Part shown: piece by piece, positions 1-13,600 of the stretch
How the letters are laid out: each line of letters begins with the position of its first letter
How positions within the stretch are numbered: the stretch's first letter is position 1
Assembly (NCBI GenBank): GCA_000729835.1
Contig: JFHB01000257.1
Span: 1-39,942 of the forward strand
DNA from: Atkinsonella hypoxylon
Lineage: Eukaryota; Ascomycota; Sordariomycetes; Hypocreales; Clavicipitaceae
Length of the DNA stretch: 39,942 bases
Direction: 5' to 3'
Position numbers and translations under genes: made by a program
The notes under the pieces: model-generated
Seen by the model: only the letters and a program-made list of their open reading frames with translations
What the model was told of the DNA's origin: nothing
The model's database searches: none

Positions 1-614
1 TAAAGAGAAACTATTTAAGAACTATAAAGAACACTCTTTATTAGCTTTAAGAACATTAAGCTACTATAATTAGCGCTAAGCTCTATATATAGTGCAGTAT
101 AACCTCTTAGTTTAATTATATTTATAAGGCCTTACTAGATACTATACTTACTAGCTTTATAGATTAAATAAAAGTTACTAAAGCTAAGTTTATTATAATA
201 CTCTATAGAGAGTTATTAAAGCAGCTTAGCTAGTATATATAAGCTAGAATAAAGCTAAAAGACTATAATTCTAAACTTTATAACAATAGAAGAAACTACC
301 TTTATATACCTTTAGGCAGAAGAAGTTCTAAGTATTATAGTATAAGTAATTTTAGTTATAAAGCTAAGGAAATTATATAGTCTATTTTAGAAGTAAAAGA
401 TTAAATAGATAATTTAACTTAGAAGTTTAAAGATATAAAGATTATACTTATAAAGTAAATAGTTTTAAAGATAGATATTATAAAGCTTTTTAAAGAGAAA
501 TTTAGGGAGAAGAAGGAGAAAAGGTAGAATATATATATTAACGCTATTAATATATATAATAATACCTAAAGCTTTAGAACCTATATAACTAGAAGCTATA
601 TAAGGCAGCATTAC

Positions 615-656
615 TACTATTACTATAGTAAAGAAGGTTATTATATAGATTAATAC
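615..656 (+). other. RIP-mutated CCHC zinc knuckle of Gypsy-1 gag (outer copy)
   Basis: Codons at 615, 624, 639 and 654 fit the spacing C-X2-C-X4-H-X4-C of a retrotransposon nucleocapsid knuckle. All three Cys positions read Tyr (TAC/TAT) and the His position reads Tyr (TAT). Each change is one C-to-T or G-to-A transition, as RIP makes. The same motif occurs in the inner copy at 5476-5517. Confidence 0.8.
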
Positions 657-3240
657 TAGTTTTACTAGTATAACAATAAGATTAGCTTTATAAAGTATAA
701 TTAAAGAGTAAGTATCTTAATAGTAGAATTAAATAATCTAGTGCTACCTATTCTTATATAAAGCTTCTTTAGTATAGAAAGTTATCTTTATAGGCTTATA
801 GTGTTCTAGGTTAATTGCTTTAACTACTATATTATAAAATAGTATTATTCTTAAGTTAAGGAGTTTAGTAGGAAAACATTAAACTATTAAAAGCTTAGTA
901 AGAAAAAGAGAGAGATATTAGATTAAATCTTTAATAAGATTAATATTTCTAATTATTACCTAATATATATTCTACTAAAAGCTATCCTTAAGAGAGACTT
1001 TACTAATAGTACTACAGTAACTTTAACGTTTAAGATAAAGGAATATAGACCTAAAAGAACTCTCTATATACTAATTAAGAAGAGAATTATAGCTTAGCTC
1101 TTTAAAGTCTATACTATAAAGATATAATACTCTATTAAGCAAAAAGGAACTTTAGAAGATTAAGCTAAAAGGAAAGAAAAGAAAGCTAAAGAAAATAGCT
1201 CTATAGATATAAAAGTATAGCTTCTTATATAATTATTTAAAGATATTTTTTAGAAAAAGATTAAAGTTAGCTTATAAAACCTATACTAACTAATGCTTAT
1301 ACTTATAGAAGCAATAGAGAATAAGTGCTTAATGTAAGCAGATAGTGTTAATAAAGTTTATTATATTAATAGAATAAGTGCTAAAGTTATATCTCTATAT
1401 TCTATTCTAAGGAAGAGGTAAAGAGTTAAGGAGCAGAAAGATTAATTAATTAATATTATTAAGATAATATCTACTATAGTTAAAGAGGCAGTAAAAGATA
1501 ATAAGGAAGATATTACTAATAAATATATAAAATAACTGCTTAGTAGTATCTAAAAGGATTTATAGAACGTTATATAAGAATATATAGAAAATTATATTAA
1601 AGAGAAGAAGTTTATTGTAGATCTATAGGTAAATACGCTTTATATTAAAGGATTAAATAGTATTCTAAAGCTAAAAGTAATTATAAGCTATTTATAGAAC
1701 TTACCTTACCTTTAAGTATAACTTAGAAGCTTAAACTCTTTACTTATTAATAGTCTTATAGATTATAGTTTATAAAGGAATATTATTACTAAAGATCTTA
1801 TTAAAGAGCTTAATTTAAAAATAACTCTAATAAAGTAAAAGACTACTACTATATCTTTTACGTTATATAAGCTTATAATATTAAGGAAGATAATAATAAA
1901 GCTATACCTTAAAAACGTTTAAACGCTAATTTGCTTTTATATTACACTAAAGTCTTTATATATACAATTAATCCTTAAAATGCCTTTTATATATATAGCT
2001 AAAGTTACCTTTAAGTATAGTAATAAAGGAGGTAAGCTTCTCTTAAAGTGCTATTTTAGAAATATTATATTAGTCTTAAGAGTTACTAGAAGTATTAAAT
2101 AAGAGACTATAATAAATAAAGCAATAGCTATTAGCGTTAATTTAATCTTAATTAATAAGTTATCTAAAGATTTAGTCTATAATTAAATAGTTAAAGAGAG
2201 TCTTAAAGCTAAGTTAAATAGTAATAAGGAGCTAGTGCTAATAATAGAGAATAAGGGTATAGCTATTACTAACCTTATAATAAAGGGAATAGCTAACTAG
2301 TATAGAAGTTAACTTAAAGAGGCTGTAGAGAAGATTTAGCCCTTAAGGTAATTATAACTAATTAATCTAAAAGTAAATATATTATATAAGTAAAAAGCTA
2401 ATAAGATTCTACTAAAAGACAATATTCCCTTAAATAGGTTTATATCTAATAGAGACCCTAAGTAGAAATAAAAGAAGTAGAAAAAGGTAAAAGTACACTT
2501 AAATAAATTAAAAAAATACACTAAATATATTATAGAAAGATTTAGTAAAAAGCCCTAAGGATTCTAAATAATAAAAGAGCGCTTAAATTAAATAGTTAAA
2601 TAAGTGTAAAAACATTTAATAGCAGAAGAAGTTAATGTTTTTAAGGAAATTCTCTATAACTAAAAGGCAGCACTAATGTAGAACTTATTAGAGTGTAGAA
2701 AGATTAATCCCCTAGTTGCACTACCTTAAGTTATCTATACTGTTGCTTATAGAGCTTAGAAAGTAAAGTTAATACTAATACCTATTAGCCTATAAGGGAG
2801 ACTAGTTAATTTATTAAAAAAGAAGCTTTAGTATAGGTTATTAGAAAAGAGCTATAGATTTTATAGAAACTCTTACTTTTTAGTAATAAAGAAGAATAAA
2901 GGGATATAGCTAGTGCTGTCTACAACAGCCTACAACAAGATTATAATATAGAATGCCTATATTCTAGAAGAAGTAGAGGCTTTTAGCGAAGAATTTAGGA
3001 TATATAAGATACTTTTAGTTATTAATTTGCTGTTAGGCTATAACTAGGTGCTGCTTGCAGAGGAAAGCAAGGACTTAACAATAATTTCAACGGTAATAGA
3101 GCTTCTATAACTTTATACACTTCCTTAGGGAGCAACTAACTCTATTGCTTAATTTATTTAGATAGTAGAGAGGATTCTTTTTAACCTAATTCCTTACACT
3201 TATAAGCCTTTCTTAGATAATATTGCAGTAAAAGGCTCTA

Positions 3241-3245
3241 CTACT
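3241..3245 (+). repeat. Left target-site duplication of inner Gypsy-1 (ACTAC)
   Basis: ACTAC directly precedes the 5' LTR and is repeated directly after the 3' LTR at 14978-14982. The uninterrupted sequence in the inner copy near 8104 carries this site once. Confidence 0.9.
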
Positions 3246-3723
3246 GTGTCGCAGCAGGGTTACCCCCTTGCGCTCTTATATTAGCTTTGCAAGAGATGCT
3301 ACATACAGATTTTTCTCTATAAGAGTGCGCATCGCCTAGGCATCTAGATAGTTTAATAAAAAGCGTATAAGCAGCTTCTGCTAGCTCTTTTTAGCCTTAG
3401 CTCTTTTTAATTAATTAATATCTTTTAGCCTGCTTTAATTTATAACACTTAACGCTTAAGAGACATTACTTCGCTACTAGTAACACTTTCCCTAACTCTT
3501 TAGCATATTTAGCTCCTTTTATATATATATATCTTTTAAGCTATAATTAATATTTTATTTCTGCCTTTTCTAACTATTTAATCTTCTTACCTACTATTAC
3601 TTAATAGTATATACTAATAAATATCTTGCTCTCTACTAATTCTCTTTAATCTTAACGTATACTATATTGTTACCTACTTTAGTGTAAGCTATATAGTTAT
3701 TTAGAGGTTTAGTTTTAAGACAA
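3246..3723 (+). repeat. 5' LTR of inner Gypsy-1
   Basis: LTR of 478 bases beginning TGTGTCGCAG and ending AAGACAA. Other copies end in GACGACAA, so three bases are missing here. It aligns along its whole length with the LTRs at 14496-14977, 20174-20657 and 21865-22356. Conserved landmarks are the segment around the GAGTGCGCATCGCC motif and the terminal GGGGTTTGGTTTT-type block. Confidence 0.9.
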
Positions 3724-4369
3724 TAAAAATAGAGGCTTTACTAGGGAATTATTCTAATTAAAGTGCATTATATAATTAGAAGGTTTTTTATAGAGATCTT
3801 AGAAGAAAAAAGGAAAAGCTACTAAGTATTAAAGATAGAAAAGCACTTTAGCTTAAATATTGCTAATATAAAAAAGGAGGAAATTATAGAGATAAAAGCT
3901 CTATATTATAAGAGATTATTTAATTAAGAAAGAAAAAAAATTTCTATAGCTTTTTTAAGCTAAGAAGGGCTAAGCCTAGTTAAAGATAATTGCTATATTG
4001 CAAACACTAGCTAGCCTATTTAACCTCTATTTTACCCTTAGCTAAAATAGCCTTAATATAGTAAAAAGGAAGTTTTTAGGTCCTTTAAACATTATAATTA
4101 TTTAATTATAGAGAAAAATTTCTTTTTTATCTTTATTTTAGCAGTTATCTTTATATTTACTGTTATTAGTAACTAAGTTCTTAGCCTTTATATCTTAGCG
4201 TTAGGAGCTTATATAACTATAGAAGCAGAAAGTAAAAGCACTAAAAGTACAGCTAATATAGAGAATTATATATATTACACTCTTTCTACTAAGTAAGATT
4301 AATTGTTCTTTTTATACCTACCTTCTATATTAAGCTATCTTACTAGTTATTTATATAAGTTTAGTATCT
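3724..4369 (+). other. Leader region between 5' LTR and gag of inner Gypsy-1
   Basis: About 650 bases of very AT-rich sequence with no sustained reading frame. A primer-binding site should begin right after 3723, but I cannot match the mutated sequence to a tRNA. Confidence 0.5.
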
Positions 4370-5560
4370 TATATCTTTTAAAGAAAAGCATAAGCTCTAT
4401 ATTTAAAGTAGCTAATACTAGCTCTAGCTAATCTAGTAAATCTTCTAAAAAAGTTATTTTAAAACCTAAGGTTATAATAGAATTAAATACTTAAGATAAA
4501 AAAGCTAGTACTAATAGCGCTATAGCTATACCTTATAAGGCTCTTACTAAAGCTATAGGTAAAGCTATTAGAAAGTAGTAAGCTTAGGCTACCTTTAATA
4601 AGAAGTTTAATATATATTAATTTAAAGAAGAAAATATTCTTAATTACTTAACTAGCTTTAAGCTAAAAATAGAGACCTTATTTATTTTAAAGAAAAACTA
4701 GCAAAAGATATTTATTTATTATATTAACCTATTAATCTATAAGTATATAAAGGTTATTTATACCTTATATAATTAGAAAGAAGCTAAAGAGTAGCTTTTA
4801 CTTTAGTATAAAGCTACTCTTTAGAATTAAAAGGAGTAAGCTAATAAGAAGCTTAAAGACCTAAAGAGAAACTATTTAAGAACTATAAAAGATACTCTCT
4901 ATTAGCTTTAAGAGCATTAAGCTACTATAATTAGCGCTAAGCTCTATATATAGTGCAGTATAACCTCTTAGTTTAATTATATTTATAAGGCCTTACTAAA
5001 TACTATACTTACTAGCTTTATAGATTAAATAAAAGTTACTAGAGCTAAGTTTATTGTAATGCTCTATAGAGAGTTATTAGAGCAGCTTAGCTAGTATATA
5101 TAAGCTAGAATAGAGCTAAAAGACTATAAATCTAAACTTTATAATAATAAAAGAGACTACCTTTATATACCTTTAGGTAGAAGAAGTTTTAAGTATTATA
5201 GTATAAGTAATTTTAGTTATAAAGCTAAGGAAATTATATAGTTTATTTTAGAAGTAAAAGATTAAATAGATAATTTAACCTAGAAGTTTAAAGATATAAA
5301 GATTATACTTATAAAGTAAGTAGTTTTAAAGATAGATATTATAAAGCTTTTTAAAGAGAAATTTAGAAAGAAGAAGAAAAAAAAGTAGAATATATATATT
5401 AACGCTATTAATATATATAATAATACCTAAAGCTTTAGGACCTATATAACTAGAAGCTATATAAGGCAGCATTACTACTATTACTATAGTAAGGAAGGTT
5501 ATTATATAGATTAATACTAGTTTTACTAGTATAATAATAAGATTAGCTTTATAAAGTATA
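4370..5560 (+). pseudogene. Inner Gypsy-1 gag remnant
   Basis: A + strand frame readable from about 4370 if TAA/TAG are taken as former Gln codons. It opens with a Ser/Lys-rich stretch, runs through a helical, Leu/Lys/Glu-rich body as expected for a capsid-type gag, and ends with the zinc knuckle at 5476-5517 (all Cys changed to Tyr). From 4862 it can be compared with the outer copy: differences are almost wholly C/T and G/A, so the two copies were mutated separately from one coding ancestor. The start codon is not identifiable. Confidence 0.65.
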
Positions 5561-8500
5561 ATTAAAGAGTAAGTATCTTAATAGTAGAATTAAATAATCT
5601 AGTGCTACTTATTTTTATATAAAGCTTCTTTAGTATAGAAAGTTGTCTTTATAGGCTTATAGTGTTTTAGGTTAATTGCTTTAACTACTATATTATAAAA
5701 TAGTATTATCCTTAAGTTAAGAAGTTTAGTAGAAAAACATTAAACTATTAAAAGCCTAGTAAGAAAGAGAGAAAGATATTAGATTAAATCTTTAATAAGA
5801 TTAATATTTCTAATTATTACTTAATATATATTCTACTAGAAGCTATTTTTAAGAGAGACCCTACTAATAGTACTATAGTAACTTTAACGTTTAAGATAAA
5901 GGAATATAGACCTAAAAGAACTCTTTATATACTAATTAAGAAGAGAATTATAGCCTAGCCCTTTAAAGTCTATACTATAGAGGTATAATGCTCTATTAAG
6001 TATAAAAAAGCTTTAGAAAACTAGGCTAAAAGGAAAAAAAAAAAAGCTAAAGAAGATAGCTCTATAGATATAAAAGTATAGCTTTTTATATAATTATTTA
6101 AAGATATTTTTTAGAAAAAGATTAAAGTTAGCTTATAAGACCTATATTAACTAGTACTTATACTTATAGAAGCAATAAAGAATAAATACTTAATGTAAGT
6201 AAATAGTATTAATAAAGTCTATTATATTAATAGAATAAGTGCTAAAGTTATATCTCTATATTCTATCTTAAGGAAAAGGTAAAGAGTTAAAGAGCAAAAA
6301 GATTAATTAATTAATATTATTAAAATAATATTTACTATAGTTAAAGAGGCAGTAGAAGATAATAAGGAAGATATTACTAATAAATATATAAGATAACTGC
6401 TTAATAGTATCTAGAAGGATTTATAGAATATTATATAGAAATATATAGGAAATTATATTAAAGAGAAGAAGTTTATTATAAACCTATAGGTAAATATACT
6501 TTATATTAGAGAATTAAATAGTATTTTAAAGCTAAAAGCAATTATAAGCTATTTATAGAACTTATTTTACCTTTAAGTATAACTTAGAAGCCTAAACTCT
6601 TTACTTATTAATAGTTTTATAGATTATAGTTTATAAAGGAATATTATTACTAAGGATCTTATTAAAGAGCTTAATTTAAAAATAACTCTAATAAAGTAAG
6701 AGACTACTACTATATCTTTTACGTTATATAAGCTTATAATATTAAAAGAGGTAATAATAAAGCTATACCTTAGAAACATTTAAACGCTAATTTACTTTTA
6801 TATTATACTAAAGTCTTTATATATATAATTAATCCTTAAAATGCCTTTTATATATATAGCTAAAGTTACCTTTAAGTACAGTAATAAAGGAGGTAAGCTT
6901 CTCTTAAAGTGCTATTTTAGTAATATTATATTAGTCTTAAGGGTTACTAGAAGTATTAAATAGAAGACTATAATAAATAAAGCAATAGCTACTAGCGTTA
7001 ATCTAATCTTAATTAATAAGTTATCTAAGGATTTAGTCTATAATTAAATAGTTAAAGAGAGTCTTAAAGCTAAGTTAAATAACAATAAAGAGCTAGTACC
7101 TATAATAAAGAATAAAGGTGTAGCTATTACTAACCTTATAATAAAGAGAATAGCTAACTAGTATAGAAGCTAACTTAAAGAGACTATAGAGAAGATTTAG
7201 CCCTTAAGGCAATTATAACTAATTAATCTAAAGGTAAATATATTATATAAGCAAAAAGCTAATAAGATTCTACTAAAAGATAATATTCCCTTAAATAGAT
7301 CTATACTTAATAGAGACCCTAAGTAGAAATAAAAGAAGTAAAAAGAGATAAAAGCACACTTAAATAAATTAAAAAAATATACTAAATATATTATAAGAAG
7401 ATTTAGTAAAAAGCCCTAAGGATTCTAAATAACAAAAGAGCGTTTAAATTAAATAGTTAAATAAGTATAAGAATATTTAATAGCAGAAGAAGTTAATGTT
7501 TTTAAGGAAATCCTCTATAACTAAAAGGTAGCACTAGTGTAGAACTTATTAGAGTATAGAAAGATTAATCCCTTAGTTATACTACCTTAAGTTATCTATA
7601 CTATTACTTATAGAGCTTAGAAAGTAAAGTTAATACTAATAGCTATTAGCCTATAAGGGAGACTAGTTAATTTATTAAAAAAGAAGCTTTAGTATAGGTT
7701 ATTAGAAAAGAGCTATAGATCTTATAGAAACCCTTACTTTTTAGTAATAAAGAAGAATAAAGGGATATAGCTAGTGCTGTTTATAACAGCCTACAATAAG
7801 ATTATAATATAGAATACCTATATTCTAGAAGAAGTAAAGGCTTTTAGTAAAGAATTTAGAATATATAAGATACTCTTAGTTATTAATTTACTGTTAAGCT
7901 ATAACTAGGTGCTGCTTATAGAGAAAAGTAAGAACTTAATAATAATTTTAACAGTAATAGAGCTTCTATAACTTTATAGACTTCCTTAGGGAGTAACTAA
8001 CTCTATTACTTAATTTATTTAAATAGTAAAGAGAATTCTTTTTAACCTAATTCCTTATACTTATAAGCCTTTCTTAAATAATATTACAGTAAAAGGGCTT
8101 ACTACTACTTATAATAGAGAGAAAGTATTACTTAATATATAAAGATATATTATAGAATATTTAATTAATATTAATAAAGTCCTTATTAATATTAAGCTAG
8201 CTAGTTGCACTATATTTACTATAAAATTAAAGCTATACTAAAAGACTATAGAGATTATTAGATTTATATATAGTACTAATAGAAGAAAACCTTTAGAAGT
8301 AAAGGTAATAAAGATTCTAAAGTAAATAGAGTATAAAAATGTTTTTAAGGTTAAATTCTTTTTTAGGCTTATAGGCTATTATTGTATCTTAGTATAGTAT
8401 TACTCTATAAAAGCTAAGCTTTTTATAATCTTACTTAAGAAGGGTGCTAAATAAACTTAAGGACTAGACTAAAAGAACGCTATAGAGGTTCTTAAGTATA

Positions 8501-10650
8501 TAATAATAACTACACTAGTTCTTATAATAATTAATCTTAGCTTAAGCGCTAAAGAAATTATATTAATAGTTAATATAAGCTTAAAAGAATAAAGAGTAGT
8601 TTTAATATAAATTGTTAATAGGCAATAATACTCTATATAATATAAAAGTAGATATTAAAGCAATTTAGAAATTAAGTATAATAGAATAAAGTAGAAATAT
8701 AGAGCTATTATTTATACATTAAGAAGGCTATAAATTTATCTCTATAGAGTTCCCTTTACTCTAAAGACTAATTCTTAGGTGCTTATATATTAGCTTAATA
8801 GCGCTATTAATAACGTTTTAGGCATACTTATTATATAATAGATTAGCTATATTATACTATTTAATTTTACAGCTAAGTATATTCTAGGAGAAAAGAATAA
8901 GATAGCTAATGCTTTATTACATAAAGAGAGTAGGCCTTTTAATATATTAAATTAAGTAGCTAAAGGGAACATTAAAGATTTTATTAATTTACAGCTTAAC
9001 GTTAATAAGATTTAGCTGTACAATAGAGTATACTACACTTTTAGAACTTAATAAATTATAGATTTCCTTTTAACGTTATAAAGACTATTTAATTTAAATA
9101 AAAGTAAGTATAAGCAACTTTATATAAGTATTAAGTAATACTTCTTAGATAAAGGCCTATTATAGAAGAGACTAACTAGTACAATAAAGGGTTCTACTTT
9201 AGTTATTAAAGACCTAATATAATAGAAGAAGATTATTAAGGCTTTATATAAGTAAATAGGTTATAAAGGTATAGAAGTTATATTTTAAGTAGCTAAAATT
9301 AAGTACTTTTAGAAAGAGCTCTAGAATATAGTTTAAGTAATAATTTTCTATTATAAGGTGTACTAAAAGTTTGCTCCTTAAAGGCCTAAAGAATTATTAA
9401 TATTAATAGCTTTAGGCAACTTAATAAGTAAGATATATATTAACACCTAATATATACTACTTAATTATAGTTTTAAGTACCTTTTAGAAGTAAAATATAA
9501 CCTTACTAAATAGGTAGAAGTATACTCTATATAGTATACTAATATTATAGTAATTTAGAAGTTTTTAATAAAACTAATTATATAATTTAAAGTCTTCTAA
9601 TTTCTAGTTTTTAATAGAGAGCTAGAAATATATAGAAATCTTAAAAAAGCAGTTAAAGCTATTAAGATTAAAGGGATTAAGACATTAGTATATAATCTAA
9701 AAGCTAATTTACCTATTAAAGCTAGTTATTAAACGCTTATATTTACTCTTTTAAAGATAAAAGGTTTTAATAGAAAGTAGTTTAAATTGCTAAATAAAGC
9801 ACTATTAGTAAACTATATAGCTATATAAGTGTTATACAGTAAATCTACTTTCTACTTAATTTATAGTTAAGAGCTTATTCTTCCTTTAGAGGTTAAATTT
9901 CCTACTTAAAGGTTAATTAATTAGTTAGAAGTTATAATAATATAGAATCTCTTTAAAGTAAGAGTTAAAATACTAGAACAAAAGAAAGTAAATATCTAAA
10001 AGGCTTATATAAAAGTCTTTATATTTAAGTAATACTTAGCTAATTAAATAAATTAAAACTAAAAGGCATTATTGTAAAAGAAGAAAGATTAATTAGTTAT
10101 AAAAGATTTAGTTCTTATATATAATATATATAGAGTTATAAATATATTAATAAAGAAGAAGTTAGTAAGGCAATAGAATAGTTCTTTTAAGGTGTACAGC
10201 TAAGTAAAAGTTACTAATGCTTACTGTTTAGAGACCCTAGATAGTATAGTGCTTAATAAAACTATTTCTAGGGATTATATTAAGAAGTTTAGGCTTAATC
10301 TAAAGGGATAGTAGACTTCTACTGCTAATAAATAGCTTTATACACTACAATATACTGCCTAATACAGTAAAGACACTAGCAACTTTAAGTAAGATACTAA
10401 TAAATTGCAACCTACTAATGCCTAGTATAATATATTAGATTAAATAGTTTCTAAGAACTATATATTATAGCTATACTAAAAAAAGGGTTTTAAGGATAAT
10501 AATACTAAAGTAGACCTTTTACTATAACGTTATCTAAAGTATATAATAGAAGTTTATTTATTAATAATACCTAAAGAAGAGCGTAGAAGCTATAAGGAGA
10601 TTAACAATATTATTTAATCTTAATAATTTACCTATAACTTTACTAAGATA
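5561..10650 (+). pseudogene. Inner Gypsy-1 pol remnant: protease region, RT, RNase H, integrase
   Basis: The order of domains places the element in Ty3/Gypsy. RT spans about 7560-8450, with the catalytic motif at 8071-8082 reading F-L-N-N (both Asp lost). RNase H follows at about 8520-9000, with LSLSAKEIIL-type sequence and the first catalytic Asp read as Asn. Integrase spans about 9200-10150: a degraded zinc-binding HHCC part, then the core with a GWVEAR-like block, the second-Asp block, and a block resembling the HxQxNGxxER region of fungal Gypsy integrases. After integrase a further 400-500 bases stay in a similar frame and may be a chromodomain-type C-terminus, but I cannot show this. Broken by many TAA/TAG. 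Confidence 0.85.
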
Positions 10651-13600
10651 TATAACTTATTATAGCTTTTATAAAAGCTAATGCTATAGTTCTTATATCT
10701 TTAGCTTTAAAGAGAAAAGAGGTTAAGTTTATTTATTTATATATTTAAAACTAACTAAGATTTAATAATAGTATATTAAGATTATTTAAAGATTTAAAGC
10801 TAATTAGAATTAAGACTATAAACCTAGATTAAATAGAATATATAAAAAGTTTTTAAAAACCGCTAAAAATAAGTATAGTTCTATTCTATTTTAACTAAAG
10901 AGGCTACTTAGCTTTTACTCTTTTTTTATTTTTTTTATCTTTTAACTTAAGTAATTTATACCTAATCTTTTAGCGAAATTCTAAGCAGTTTTAATGTTTA
11001 AGGGAAAGAGTAAGGGATATTAACTACTATAAAGAGAGAAAGATTCTTATAAAGAACCTTCTAGAGCCTTAAAAGGATAAATAGTTAATCTACTTAGTCT
11101 TTACCCTAGAACATTATAAAAGAAGTATTATAGTAAATTTAACTATAGTTACTGTAGCCTTTTATAAATTACTACTTACAGCTTACAGCAGTAAAGCTAC
11201 TCTAGATGCAATTATTATATAAGCTGCTATAAACATCCTTAAGAGAGGTACAGCTATAAAATAGAAAGTAGATATATTCCCTAAATAAGGTAACTATTTA
11301 AAGATATATATTAGTGCAATAGAAGTAAAATGCACTATTTTCTTTGCTAAAAAATAAGATTAAAAGGGCTTTATAGCGCTCTTAACAGTTAGTAAGTGTA
11401 TAATAGAAATATCTATAAGAATAAGCTATTTTAGTTAGAATAAAGATAAAGTTCTTAACGTTTAATTCTAGTGCAACTTTATATAAAAGAGAGCTTTCTT
11501 TTATAGTGCTATTAATAAACTAAGCCTTAAGATTCTAATTGTAAAAGAATTTAATAGCTCTTAAAGGTATATTAAGTATAGAACTCTATTAAAAAGTAAC
11601 TTTAGTGTATATTAAGTATTTACTAGCACTAATATTATTACTTTTATAGACTTAAAGCTTAAAGGTAAATTTATACTAAAGAGGTAAGGTTTATTAATAT
11701 AATAAGAGAATAGAAGTGTAATTAAAAGCTTTTTTACAAAAGACTTACTATATTAATAAGCGTTATTAAAGGAAAGATATCTATTTAACTATTCTAAGAG
11801 AGAGTAACTTAATAAAAGAGAGCAGTAAAAGAGATTCTTTTGCTAATAATATTCTATATATTTATAAGGTTTTTATAGTTTTAAGGAAGCTTTTTAGCTA
11901 TAATTAAATAATTAAAGGTATTAATAAAGACAATAAGAAAGAGGCTATATAGAAAGGTAGTTATAGAAAGAAAGAAAAAAGATAAATATAATTAGTTAAA
12001 GAGAATATTATAAATTACTTAATAAGTTTATAGCTATTAAAGTCTTAGTATATATTTACTATTAGCCTTTACTAAATTATAATAATTATAGACAGCTATT
12101 AACTAAGGATTTATTAAAATAATACTAGCTATAATATAGCCTATATTTCTACTCTCTTTCTCTCTTTATTCCTTTATTCTTATAATATTTTTATTATAAG
12201 TACCTACTTAAGCTCTTTTTTACCTTTAATTTTTTAAAAGCTATTTAATCTCTACTACTAAAATAAAAAATAAATACTAAGAACCTATTTCTAAGACTAA
12301 CTTTAGAGTTATATATAAGGGATAAATATATTACTTTAGAACGTTAAGGAACTTACTAATGTACTATATTATAGTGTAAGTCTATAAGCTAGTTAGCAAT
12401 TTCTTTTATATAGAAGAGTAGAATTAAGTAGATTTACCTCTTAAGAAGCTCTATAAGCGCTAGCTGCCTCTCTTTTAGTAACATTTTAAGTAGCCTCCTT
12501 TTAGCTTACTACTTTATTAGGATTATAATTTAGATAACTTTAGGCTTATAGAGTTAATATAGTCTAGCTAGAGTTTAGTAATCTAGTTTAATTATCTTAA
12601 TAATATTTATAGCTTTTTAATAAAGTTCTTTAAGTAAAAGACTTATTATAAATAGTTAAATTAATTCTAGCTTACTACTATAGTAAGAATTATTACTTAT
12701 AGAATTAAGCGTGCAGCAGTTATCTTTAAGAAGTCTTTTATAATTAATATAGAAGAGATAGACTAAAGTAAGATTGTAAGACTTATAGGTTAAAAGGTAT
12801 ATAGGATTAAAGATAAGTTTTAACTTATTTTCTACTGTTATAATATAAGCTATAACTCTTCTGCTTTATACAACAAAATAAGTAAGTAAAGATTTATTAT
12901 TAGCTTTCTCTTCTTTAATAACTACTAAACTTATTTTATCTTTAATTGCTTAAAGGAATACTATTATTACTTTAATATAGAACCTAAAGGCAGAATTAAA
13001 AGGTTTAAAGCTATAGTCTATAGTTAAGTATAAACTTTACAGCTCCTTTAGTATTTATACCTATTCTAGGCAATTTTAGTACTATATTATAAGCAGAAGA
13101 GTAACTAGGAATATAGATATATCTATTTATTCTTCTTAATATAAACGCTTTATTGTTTAGTTAGGTATCTTCTAATTAATCTTATTAGCAACAGCTTATA
13201 TAATATACCTTATACTTAATATAGCAACTATAGAATTACTTAAACATTATAGAACAAATTTAAACTGCGCCTTTATAACTAAGTTATAACTAATAACTCT
13301 ATTAATTAGTCTTATAACTACTATAAAGGTACTAATAGAGTTATAATAGTTCTATATATAATAGCAGTAAATAAGCTTAGTTTTATAAATAGGTATATAG
13401 TTATTAAAAAAGCTAAGACTATAGGCTTTAACCTTAGCTACCTCTAGGAAGATACTATAAAGCATTTTATCTTAAGATATTACTTATAGATAACTAGTAG
13501 TAGAATTTCTATTCTAAAGGAGCTTAATGCTTAAAAGTTTACTTTAAGCAATTATAATTAAGTAATTAAATAGTTAATAGAGGTTAATAAATAAATGCTT

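Larger units (their letters stand above)
1..3245 (+). pseudogene. Outer Gypsy-1 gag (C-terminal part), protease region and N-terminal half of RT
   Basis: Degraded gag-pol reading on the + strand. The gag C-terminal part carries a retroviral-type zinc knuckle at 615-656; protease should lie just downstream but I cannot pinpoint its active site. From about 2700 the RT fingers and palm are readable: a PQG-like motif near 3126, then a PFLD-N-IAVKG stretch in which the catalytic pair appears as F-L-D-N at 3210-3221, the second Asp codon having become AAT. The frame stops at 3245 where the inner element has inserted, and resumes at 14978. In-frame stops are nearly all TAA/TAG at positions expected to be Gln. 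The last few hundred bases keep more CpA/TpG than the matching part of the inner copy. Confidence 0.85.

Noticed and set aside
2336..2521. 61-codon frame on the - strand
   Set aside because: Antisense to Gypsy-1 pol in AT-rich sequence; Phe/Tyr/Leu-rich by composition.
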